DNA from: JBFMGD01 sp040751775
GTDB lineage: Bacteria; Bacillota; Dethiobacteria; DTU022
DNA length: 7,591 nucleotides
Assembly: GCA_040751775.1 (NCBI GenBank)
Contig: JBFMGD010000073.1
Location: 1-7,591, forward strand
Reading direction: 5' to 3'
In this document: positions 1 to 5,864 of the stretch, one piece after another
Position numbering within the stretch: position 1 is the first letter of the stretch
Layout of the letters: every line of letters begins with the position of its first letter
The notes under the pieces: model-generated
What the model was told of the DNA's origin: nothing
Seen by the model: only the letters and a program-made list of their open reading frames with translations
The model's database searches: none
Position numbers and translations under genes: made by a program

Positions 1-23
1 CTACCAACCCCCCAACCGTTATA

Positions 24-1349
24 TTACTTGATTCCGGCTACTATCTTCTCAATTTCGGCCTGTGCTTTAGCCAGGGCCGCCTCTACGGTCTGATCTCCGG
101 CGATAGCCAGCGAGATTTCCTTCTGGAAAGCCTCTGCAACCTGGTCAAATTCAGCGACAGGAGGCCAGTATGCCGTGTCAACTGACGCCAGGATATCGGG
201 AATCAGCTCGGTAAAGAACTCCAAACCCTGGCTCTTCTCGGCATACACCTCACTTTCATAAACCCGAGCATCGGGGAAGTCAAGGCGGATACCTTCTGCC
301 ACTTCCTGAAGAGCCACCGCCAGGCTGGTCCGCCACTGCAGGAACAACCAGGCTGCCTCTTTATTTTTACTGTTTTTGCTGATACCAAGACCTTCGCCAT
401 ACATCCACTGGGCATGATGGCCGGCAGGCCCTTTCAACAGCACCACGCCGATATTACCGGCCACAGAAGAAATTTCCGGGTTAGCATAAACACTGGGGAA
501 TCCGCTCATTTCGAAATTCATGGCTGCATTACCCTGGCGAAACATTTCTGACATAACATCCCAGCCGATGGAAGCCTGGTCTTCGGGAGCATATTCGCTC
601 ATCAGCGCCACAAAATCATCCATGGCCTTTTTCATCTCAGGAGTGTCCACGGTAACGTTCAGCTCTTCATCCATAACTCTGGCGCCATAGGCCCACGCCC
701 AACCTACCGTGGTACCGAATGAAGCTGACGACGAATCGCCCCGCCCGACAAATGGGTATACTTCAGATTCTTTTCCCTTCAACTCCGCTGCTAACCTCAA
801 AACATCCTCTGTAGTCTCAGGCGCTTCAAGACCATATTTTTCCAATAAATCCGTCCGGTAAATCAGTACTCCACCAGAAGCAGAAACCGGAAGCGCAAAT
901 AGAGAACCTTCCTGATCACGGAAAGTTTTCAGCAAACCTTCAGGAATGTGATCCAGGGCATACCACTCTTCATCTGCCTCATAGGCATCCAACGGTTCCA
1001 GCCAACCTGCGCGCAAATATTCCGGCATGTACCAAAACTGGGTTGCCACAACGTCATAACTGCCTGTGCCGGCAGTACTGTCCAGGATGAACTTGTTGCG
1101 AAGCGTCGGCTCATCGTATACTTCATGTTCTACCTTGATTCCTGTTGCCTCTTCGAACTCACTTACGTAACGAGTAATTGCTTCAGTTTCATAGCCCGTC
1201 TTCAACAGTACACGCAGCGTTGTTCCGGCATAAGCGGTCCGCGGGTCTACGGATTCGCCGTCATCTTCGCTGTCACCGGCACAACCGGCAACTCCTAATA
1301 CCATGCCCAGTACCAGAACCAGAACTATAAATACTTTTTTGAACTGCAC
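24..1349 (-). CDS. ABC transporter family-1 (sugar-type) substrate-binding lipoprotein
   Basis: Extracellular solute-binding protein of an ABC importer, tethered to the outer face of the membrane. Residues 1-22 are a lipoprotein signal peptide (KK, then a hydrophobic run) ending in the lipobox V20-A21-G22-C23; an acidic linker follows. The mature part reads as a family-1 binding protein: strand and helix at about 45-74, a YDVV segment at 98-101, a membrane-distal lobe entry around 150-184 (LFALPVSASGG, then a YRTDLLEKYG-like stretch), and a typical late segment with GLGISKNSKNKEAAWLFLQW. At 441 aa it has the normal family length. The start is GTG, with GGGAGG 8 nt upstream; an overlapping ATG lies in another frame. 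It is the third gene after iclR and AOR, 70 bp behind AOR. No terminator is visible after its stop, so permease genes probably follow beyond the left edge. A carbohydrate or sugar-acid ligand is the usual choice for this family, but the ligand cannot be read here. Confidence 0.93.
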   Translation of the reverse strand: MQFKKVFIVLVLVLGMVLGVAGCAGDSEDDGESVDPRTAYAGTTLRVLLKTGYETEAITRYVSEFEEATGIKVEHEVYDEPTLRNKFILDSTAGTGSYDVVATQFWYMPEYLRAGWLEPLDAYEADEEWYALDHIPEGLLKTFRDQEGSLFALPVSASGGVLIYRTDLLEKYGLEAPETTEDVLRLAAELKGKESEVYPFVGRGDSSSASFGTTVGWAWAYGARVMDEELNVTVDTPEMKKAMDDFVALMSEYAPEDQASIGWDVMSEMFRQGNAAMNFEMSGFPSVYANPEISSVAGNIGVVLLKGPAGHHAQWMYGEGLGISKNSKNKEAAWLFLQWRTSLAVALQEVAEGIRLDFPDARVYESEVYAEKSQGLEFFTELIPDILASVDTAYWPPVAEFDQVAEAFQKEISLAIAGDQTVEAALAKAQAEIEKIVAGIK

Positions 1350-1357
1350 ATTGATGA

Positions 1358-1363
1358 CCTCCC
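1358..1363 (-). promoter_or_regulatory. Ribosome binding site of the solute-binding protein gene
   Basis: GGGAGG on the minus strand, 8 nt before the GTG at 1349. It supports the GTG start over the out-of-frame ATG two bases upstream. Confidence 0.8.
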
Positions 1364-1412
1364 GTAATTAGATGTAAAAATACCGCTGGAATAAATGCAT
1401 TGCCTCGGCCAC

Positions 1413-1423
1413 TCACCTCCTAA
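1413..1423 (-). promoter_or_regulatory. Near-perfect Shine-Dalgarno sequence overlapping the AOR stop codon
   Basis: The minus strand reads TTAGGAGGTGA, matching 10 of 11 bases of the ideal TAAGGAGGTGA; its TAG is the AOR stop codon. No well-placed gene follows. A GTG at 1412 is only 3 nt from AGGAGG, and an in-frame ATG at 1400 is 15 nt away. Both would give a 10-14 codon peptide ending in TAA at 1368-1370, just before the ribosome binding site of the solute-binding protein. It could be a leader peptide that couples translation, a standby site, or the remains of a lost gene. Confidence 0.4.
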
Positions 1424-3321
1424 ACGGTTTTCGAATGGATCAACCAATCCAGCCCCAGGGACAGCAATTTGCCGCGCCCGGGAATCCCCGTCTTTTCACT
1501 CCAACCCATCACTGCATAATAATCTTGTACCGCCTGCTTAAGCACCTGAGGGTTAATTCTTTCACCCGACGCAGCACCATTCAGCAAGGGCTCAGTTAGT
1601 CGCGGCGGTATATTGTCGTCCTGTTTGGTAAAACCCTCCCGCAGGTTATACATCCGCGCCATCACGAGACCCCGTTCCCCTGCTTCCATCAATTCATACA
1701 GGCTGGTCTCCCAGCCAGTTACCGCTTCCACAATGTCTTGCAGCCCGGCAAGGGTAAGGGTATGGCCAGGTGCCGCAGTGAAAATACAAATATCAAGCAT
1801 GTTATATAAGCCCCAGATTTTTTGATTTACCGCAAACAGCTTTACTTTCTCAACACCCAGATCCATAGCGGGGACAGGTTCTGTAATACCCAGCGGCTCC
1901 ATGGTCTTTAAGAAATGCCCCTCCCTGGCAAACTGGAAGTCATGTTCCATCTGAATGTGATCCCCACCATGGGAAGAAACAGCATAACCGAGGGCCGCGC
2001 CAATTTTGCCTCCCCGGGGATCTTGAACCGCAAGTTCCTGCCCCTTGCTTTGTACCGCCAACTCCGGCGCCCCGATTTCCTCCGCCAACTGCCTGGCACC
2101 CAGCGCCAGCTTTTGGCCAAACGCTTCCCGCCTGGCTATCAGTTCAATGCAAGTCAGCAGCGATTCGCTATTACCGAAAGCCAAGGGCTTTTCGCCCAGC
2201 ACATCAGAAGGCAGGATTCCCTTTTCCACTGCTTCCATGGCTAAGGAGATCGTTACTCCTGTCGAAATCGTATCCAATCCATACTCGTCACAAAGCTGAG
2301 CAGCTTTAATTACAACTTTGGGGTCGGTAATCCCACAGTTGCTGCCCAGGGCTCCAATCGTTTCATATTCTGGGCTGTGTACTATTCCATTTGTGTTCAA
2401 CCTTGCCGGTTCATTTATCCGGGCTATTTTACGACAGGCTACAGGGCAGGCAAAACAACGCGTTTTTCCGATCATCAGTCCCTTTTCTTGCATATATTCA
2501 CCGGATAAATTTTCAGCGGAAGGCAAAGTTCCACCCTGGAAATTATGGGAGGGAAGAGCCCCCATGGCATTATAGATATTGACTCCCCCGGCTGTCCCAA
2601 GAGTGTAAAAAAGGGCACAGGTTTCCGGTTTATTGAAATTTGCGGCAAACCAGCGGTTTATTTCTTTTATTTTCGAAGGATTTTTCAGGTTTAATGAACC
2701 TGTCCCCCGTAAAGCTACAGCCTTTAGCATTTTTGAACCCATGACCGCACCCATGCCCAAACGCCCAAACGCATCATGCCACCCGGCCATAATAGCGGCA
2801 TATGGCACACAGTTTTCACCGGCAGGTCCGATGGAAGCAACCTGAATTTTGTCATCACCAAGTTCTTCCTGAAGGATATTTTCTGTAGTCCTGGTGCTGA
2901 GGCCCCAGAGAGACCTGGCATCACGGAGTTCAGCCTTACCGTTATAAATAGACAGGTATACCGGTCGTTCGGATTTTCCTTTAATTACTATCGCATCGTA
3001 ACCTGAAAATTTGAGTTCCGGGCCCCAGAACCCGCCGGCTTCTGATTCACCGAACCCGCCAGTTAAAGGGGATTTGGCCATAACTGAGGCTCTGGCATTG
3101 CCGGGAAACGGTGCCCCGGTTACTACGCTGGCAGCAAAGATCAATAGGTTTTCTGTACCGAAAGGATCGATCCCCGGAATTGTTTCGGTGAGCAAGTAGT
3201 AAGCGCCGATACCCCGACCGCCGAGATATTTGCGATACCATGCGGGCGGACGTTCTTCAACAGACAGCTTACCTGTGGACAGGTCAACCCTTAATATTTT
3301 GCCGTTATAACCGTGGGGCAC
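1420..3321 (-). CDS. Aldehyde:ferredoxin oxidoreductase (tungsten/molybdenum-pterin enzyme)
   Basis: Cytoplasmic AOR-family enzyme; the family oxidises an aldehyde plus water to the carboxylate and reduces ferredoxin, using a W- (or Mo-) bis-pterin and one [4Fe-4S] cluster. Numbering is from the GTG at 3321 (633 aa; family about 600-640). The N-terminal domain starts with GKILRVDLSTGKL and YLGGRGIG. The KSPLTGG pterin-domain segment is at about 84-90. Cluster ligands are C289-x2-C292-x3-C296 (CFACPVAC) plus C512. Pterin motif 1 is D345-E-Y-G-L-D350 (DxxGLD). A PEYET segment near 317-321 and SSHGGDH ending at H455 fit the active-site Glu and His regions of Pyrococcus AOR. Motif 2, normally DxxGLC, reads NMLDIC at 507-512, which is divergent. 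The start is chosen because GAGGAG lies 8 nt before GTG 3321; the upstream in-frame GTG at 3330 overlaps that site. It sits 23 bp behind iclR and ahead of the solute-binding protein, so an aldehyde derived from an imported solute is a plausible substrate (inference). Confidence 0.93.
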   Translation of the reverse strand: MPHGYNGKILRVDLSTGKLSVEERPPAWYRKYLGGRGIGAYYLLTETIPGIDPFGTENLLIFAASVVTGAPFPGNARASVMAKSPLTGGFGESEAGGFWGPELKFSGYDAIVIKGKSERPVYLSIYNGKAELRDARSLWGLSTRTTENILQEELGDDKIQVASIGPAGENCVPYAAIMAGWHDAFGRLGMGAVMGSKMLKAVALRGTGSLNLKNPSKIKEINRWFAANFNKPETCALFYTLGTAGGVNIYNAMGALPSHNFQGGTLPSAENLSGEYMQEKGLMIGKTRCFACPVACRKIARINEPARLNTNGIVHSPEYETIGALGSNCGITDPKVVIKAAQLCDEYGLDTISTGVTISLAMEAVEKGILPSDVLGEKPLAFGNSESLLTCIELIARREAFGQKLALGARQLAEEIGAPELAVQSKGQELAVQDPRGGKIGAALGYAVSSHGGDHIQMEHDFQFAREGHFLKTMEPLGITEPVPAMDLGVEKVKLFAVNQKIWGLYNMLDICIFTAAPGHTLTLAGLQDIVEAVTGWETSLYELMEAGERGLVMARMYNLREGFTKQDDNIPPRLTEPLLNGAASGERINPQVLKQAVQDYYAVMGWSEKTGIPGRGKLLSLGLDWLIHSKTV

Positions 3322-3329
3322 GTGGATCA

Positions 3330-3335
3330 CTCCTC
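3330..3335 (-). promoter_or_regulatory. Ribosome binding site fixing the AOR start
   Basis: GAGGAG on the minus strand, 8 nt before GTG at 3321. It touches the upstream GTG at 3330, so that codon cannot be the start this site serves; the shorter 633-aa protein is favoured. Confidence 0.7.
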
Positions 3336-3344
3336 AGCTGTTTG

Positions 3345-4100
3345 TTAAAGGGGTGGATACTGTGCGGCATACCCCATATCTCTGGAAAGGGAAGCTGCAG
3401 CTTCTAATAAATCCTTATCAAATCTGCACAATTCATCGATAGAAGAATACTTAATCATGATAGATATACTGATGCTGGCGATCACTTTTTGATTGAAACC
3501 GAAAATTGGTGCTGCAATACAATAAATATCAGGTTCATGCTCACCCCGATCCCACGCAATTCCGGTCTTTCGAATTTCATGTAATTCTGTTAGAAGGTTT
3601 TCTCGTGCGGTGATAGTCCGTTCGGTATACCGGTTGAAGGATATACTGTCCAGAACCTTTTTCAATTCGTCCTGGTCTAAAAATGCCAGTAATGCTTTTC
3701 CCACGCCGGTACAGTAAGGCTGAGCTCTTTTTCCAATTTGTGAGAACATCCGCACCAGTCTCGTGGAATCTTTTTTATCAAGGTAGACTACTTCCCCGCA
3801 ATCCAGGACAGCAAGATGTATGGTTTCATTAGTCTTTGAATTTAAATTTTTCAAATACTGGGCTGCCGCCACCCGTAGATCTAGACTGCTGTTCATTACG
3901 TGAGCCAGTTCAAACACAGCAAAACCCAGTTCGTATTGTTGATTAGAATTCTGACGGATAAAGTTCTCTTTATACAACGCGGAAATCAACCTAGAGGCAG
4001 AGCTCTTATGTACTCCCAATTTCTCGGCTACTTCATGGACCCTCATCGGCTTCTCTGCAATTAACTTCAACAATTTTAATGCACGGGATACCGTTTCCAT
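3345..4100 (-). CDS. IclR-family transcriptional regulator
   Basis: DNA-binding regulator of the IclR family, 251 aa (family about 250-280). From ATG 4100: an N-terminal winged helix at about 2-60 that opens METVSRALKLLKLIAEKP, with a helix-turn-helix around 21-51 (VHEVAEKLGVHKSSASRLIS). The C-terminal effector domain carries the family hallmark at about 133-151 (GKRAQPYCTGVGKALLAFL) and the GIAWDRGEHEPDIYCIAAPI segment at about 190-209. IclR proteins usually sense small organic acids, sugar acids or aromatics and often control the adjacent operon and themselves. An upstream in-frame start at 4133 exists but would place the start inside the operator palindrome; GGAGG 7 nt before ATG 4100 decides for the shorter form. 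It is first in the unit with AOR and the solute-binding protein, so it likely acts as their local regulator. Confidence 0.95.
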   Translation of the reverse strand: METVSRALKLLKLIAEKPMRVHEVAEKLGVHKSSASRLISALYKENFIRQNSNQQYELGFAVFELAHVMNSSLDLRVAAAQYLKNLNSKTNETIHLAVLDCGEVVYLDKKDSTRLVRMFSQIGKRAQPYCTGVGKALLAFLDQDELKKVLDSISFNRYTERTITARENLLTELHEIRKTGIAWDRGEHEPDIYCIAAPIFGFNQKVIASISISIMIKYSSIDELCRFDKDLLEAAASLSRDMGYAAQYPPL

Positions 4101-4107
4101 TCTGATT

Positions 4108-4112
4108 CCTCC
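4108..4112 (-). promoter_or_regulatory. Ribosome binding site fixing the iclR start
   Basis: GGAGG (within AAGGGAGGA) on the minus strand, 7 nt before ATG 4100. It rules in the 251-aa form and against the 11-residue extension. Confidence 0.85.
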
Positions 4113-4117
4113 CTTGA

Positions 4118-4134
4118 GTTGCAATATTTGCAAC
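4118..4134. promoter_or_regulatory. Perfect 17-bp palindrome, likely IclR operator
   Basis: GTTGCAATATTTGCAAC is two 7-bp arms (GTTGCAA / TTGCAAC) around TAT. It lies between the predicted iclR transcription start (about 4157) and the iclR ribosome binding site, roughly +23 to +39. IclR-family operators are typically short palindromes of this size in the promoter or leader of their own gene. Binding here would block leftward transcription of iclR-AOR-binding protein. The assignment to this IclR is inference from position and symmetry. Confidence 0.6.
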
Positions 4135-4138
4135 TATA

Positions 4139-4154
4139 TTGCGCATATTGCATC
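4139..4154. promoter_or_regulatory. Second, diverged operator copy
   Basis: TTGCGCATATTGCATC repeats the layout of the neighbouring palindrome (TTGC, 5 bases, TTGC, A, any base, C) exactly 20 bp away, about two helical turns. The symmetry is weaker. It covers about +3 to +18 of the predicted transcript. Two sites on one helix face would suit a dimer-of-dimers IclR protein. Confidence 0.4.
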
Positions 4155-4163
4155 TTCGCCAAG

Positions 4164-4192
4164 ATTCTATCAAACGAATGAAATTCTGTCAA
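4164..4192 (-). promoter_or_regulatory. Near-consensus promoter of the iclR-AOR-binding protein unit
   Basis: On the minus strand: -35 TTGACA (4192-4187), a 17-bp spacer, and -10 TAGAAT (4169-4164) preceded by TG plus one base (extended -10). The predicted start is near 4157, giving a leader of about 57 nt to ATG 4100. A promoter this strong under a downstream palindromic operator is the usual design of a repressor-controlled unit. Confidence 0.8.
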
Positions 4193-4243
4193 CGAAAAAT
4201 AATAGTATCTGTGTTTACGGCCAAGACTTAAAAGGAGGCGATA

Positions 4244-4327
4244 GTGTTAAGCATCTCGGAAGCCAGCTCATTTTTCGTGCGGAAGGTCAATTCTTCGGGG
4301 ACAGCGCATTTTTTTCTGAGCTTATAA
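4244..4327 (+). CDS. Possible 27-codon small ORF, or gene remnant
   Basis: The GTG start is preceded by AAAAGGAGG (4230-4238) with a 5-nt gap, an excellent ribosome binding site. The peptide begins MLSISEASSFFVRKV and ends at TAA 4325-4327. Near its end it crosses a run of seven T (4309-4315). In the -1 frame after this run, reading continues through SELINASLKHFSGR to a stop at 4357-4359, giving a more protein-like 38-residue product if the run were one T longer. It is not recognised as any family. It may be a true small protein, the broken start of a lost gene, or chance; no clear promoter is seen upstream. Confidence 0.25.
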   Translation: MLSISEASSFFVRKVNSSGTAHFFLSL

Positions 4328-4517
4328 ATGCGTCGCTGAAACACTTTTCCGGCAGATAAAGGCGCCTGTCTTAATGGCTGACGATAAGAATAGTATATTT
4401 GTTTTGGGGGTCGGATTCCATGGTTCATGAAAAAGTATTACAAGACCTCGCCCTTTTGCGAAGGGTGAGTGTCGCGGCCGTGAGTAAAACTAGGCGATAG
4501 ATCGCAGCGTTTTTTGA
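4328..4517. other. Gene-poor stretch between the small ORF and the methyltransferase promoter
   Basis: Only very short rightward ORFs occur here. One is ATG 4374 to 4430 (18 codons, MADDKNSIFVLGVGFHGS). Another is ATG 4420 to 4500 (26 codons, beginning MVHEKVLQDLALLRRV), which has a G-run at 4406-4410 upstream. Neither is recognised. The stretch looks less GC-rich than the methyltransferase gene that follows, and could be relic sequence. Apart from the hairpin at 4447-4469, nothing else could be supported. Confidence 0.4.
4447..4469 (+). other. Stable hairpin without a U tract
   Basis: CTCGCCCTT (4447-4455) pairs with AAGGGTGAG (4461-4469) around the 5-nt loop TTGCG. On the plus-strand RNA all nine pairs form, one as G-U; on the minus strand that pair is a mismatch, so a rightward transcript is favoured. 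No T-run follows directly, so it is not a standard intrinsic terminator. Confidence 0.5.
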
Positions 4518-4523
4518 TATAAT
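4515..4523 (+). promoter_or_regulatory. Extended -10 promoter of the methyltransferase gene
   Basis: TGATATAAT: consensus TATAAT at 4518-4523 with the TG extension at 4515-4516. No good -35 lies 16-18 bp upstream, which fits extended -10 promoters. The predicted start is near 4530, leaving a leader of about 70 nt to TTG 4602. Confidence 0.6.
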
Positions 4524-4588
4524 GTGATTGCCCGCTATTTTTCCGGGACTTGCAGTAATGCACCCGGGGCGGGACCAAGACACCGAAT

Positions 4589-4593
4589 GGAGG
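4589..4593 (+). promoter_or_regulatory. Ribosome binding site deciding a TTG start
   Basis: GGAGG, 8 nt before the TTG at 4602. It overlaps the in-frame ATG at 4587, whose own upstream sequence has no good site. The earlier in-frame GTG at 4524 directly abuts the -10 box and would lie upstream of the transcription start. Confidence 0.65.
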
Positions 4594-4601
4594 TTTGCCC
4601 T

Positions 4602-5855
4602 TTGCACGATCCGGCGAAGCTCACCGCATACCTGGCCGACTTTGAATACACCGAAAATGACAACCTCTCGCTGCTGCCGGGCAAATTTACGGTCACGGAT
4701 TCCTTGGCTGCCGGCGGGGCCCGCGTGCCGGTGTTTACCAACGAATTCTGGACAGCCAGACAGCGGCAGGCTGCGTCGATCCATGAGATTTCCTACCGGG
4801 CCTGCTTTAAGCCCCAGTTGCCCCGTTTTTTTATCCGGCTGCTCACGGCGGCGGGAGACCCGGTCTATGACCCCTTCAGCGGCCGGGGCACCACGGCTAT
4901 AGAAGCCGCCCTCCTGGGGCGAAAGGTAATCGCCAACGATGTCAACCCCTTAAGCAAGATTATCTGCCAACCCCGCCTGGCGGCGCCGGCGAGCGGCGCG
5001 CTAAGTGAGCGGCTGGCGGCCATCCCCCGGCAAGACGGCTTGGAGGCTGAAACAGACCTCTCCATGTTTTTTCATCCCGAAACGCTGGCTGAAATCTTGT
5101 CCCTGCGGCGCTACCTGCAGGAACGGCGGGAGCGGGGGCTGGAAGACGAAACGGACCGCTGGATCAGGATGGTGGCGACGAACAGGCTGACGGGTCACTC
5201 GAGCGGTTTCTTCTCCGTCTACACGCTTCCTCCCAACCAGGCGGCCAGCCCGGAGAACCAGGTCAAGATCAACCGGAAACGGCACCAGCAGCCGGACTAC
5301 AGGGAGACTAAAAGCATCATTTTGAAGAAGACGCACAGCTTGCTGAAAGGCCTCGGCCGGGAAGATTACGACAACCTACGCCGTGCGGGGACAACGGCGC
5401 TTTTCCTCGAGGCAGACGCCCGTTATACCGCCGACATTGCCGGCGGCTCCGTCCAGCTGACCGTCACCTCGCCGCCTTTCCTGGACGTGGTGCAGTACAC
5501 TCAGGACAACTGGCTGCGCTGCTGGTTTAACCAGATCGATTCTGAGAAGATCGAAAAACAGATCACGATGTCAAAGACGCTCGAAGACTGGTGCGCGGTA
5601 ATGGGGGCCGTCTTCAAGGAGCTTTACCGCGTTACCATGCGCGAAGGATGGGTGGCCTTCGAAGTGGGCGAGGTGAGGCGCGGCCGCATCCGTCTGGAGG
5701 AGGCAGTGATCCCCCTGGGGCTGGAGGCCGGGTTTAAATGCATCGCGGTGCTGATCAACCGGCAGGAGTTCACCAAGACGGCGAACATCTGGGGGATTAA
5801 AAACAACACCGCCGGCACCAACAGCAACCGGATCGTGCTATTTTTCAAGGGGTGA
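4602..5855 (+). CDS. Solitary DNA methyltransferase, N4-cytosine/N6-adenine type
   Basis: Predicted SAM-dependent amino-methyltransferase acting on DNA, 417 aa from TTG. The N-terminal region has FTNEFWTARQRQAASIHEIS then YRACFKPQLP (about 45-74), which precedes motif I in a family of stand-alone bacterial methylases as I recall it. Motif I (SAM binding) is DPFSGRGTT at 90-98, followed by ANDVNP at 112-117. The catalytic motif IV is TSPPF at 289-293, and WVAFEVGEV follows at about 350-358. SPPF/SPPY is common in N4-cytosine enzymes but does not exclude N6-adenine or an RNA substrate. Motif I precedes motif IV by about 190 residues, leaving room for a target-recognition region (alpha-like order). 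No restriction endonuclease, specificity subunit or second methylase is nearby, so it looks like an orphan. It is visibly GC-richer than its left-hand neighbours, which may mean a separate origin. The gene converges on the acetyltransferase with 9 bp between stops. Confidence 0.85.
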   Translation: MHDPAKLTAYLADFEYTENDNLSLLPGKFTVTDSLAAGGARVPVFTNEFWTARQRQAASIHEISYRACFKPQLPRFFIRLLTAAGDPVYDPFSGRGTTAIEAALLGRKVIANDVNPLSKIICQPRLAAPASGALSERLAAIPRQDGLEAETDLSMFFHPETLAEILSLRRYLQERRERGLEDETDRWIRMVATNRLTGHSSGFFSVYTLPPNQAASPENQVKINRKRHQQPDYRETKSIILKKTHSLLKGLGREDYDNLRRAGTTALFLEADARYTADIAGGSVQLTVTSPPFLDVVQYTQDNWLRCWFNQIDSEKIEKQITMSKTLEDWCAVMGAVFKELYRVTMREGWVAFEVGEVRRGRIRLEEAVIPLGLEAGFKCIAVLINRQEFTKTANIWGIKNNTAGTNSNRIVLFFKG

Positions 5856-5864
5856 CAGGGTTCG

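Noticed and set aside
1..23. Terminator or start of a permease gene at the left edge
   Set aside because: Only 23 bases remain after the binding-protein stop. A G-rich run on the minus strand could be a ribosome binding site, but no start codon can be tied to it.
1915..2244. Rightward open frames inside the AOR gene
   Set aside because: They are opposite-strand shadows of a gene with intact family motifs throughout; no ribosome binding sites or domains were seen.
4230..4260. Fluoride-riboswitch-like start (GGCGATAGTGTTAAGC)
   Set aside because: The first bases resemble the motif, but the conserved GATG and the later pseudoknot and CTGATG parts are absent; GGAGG is better explained as a ribosome binding site.
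4228..4428. Leftward 66-codon frame in the gene-poor stretch
   Set aside because: There is no ribosome binding site before its ATG, no recognisable domain, and it lies opposite frames with better translation signals.
4524..4601. In-frame GTG 4524 or ATG 4587 as methyltransferase start
   Set aside because: GTG 4524 directly follows the -10 box and lies before the likely transcription start; ATG 4587 overlaps the GGAGG that serves TTG 4602 and has only a weak G-rich stretch of its own.
4425..4784. Leftward 119-codon frame over the start of the methyltransferase
   Set aside because: It is antisense to a well-supported gene, biased in composition by GC-rich codons, and shows no family features.
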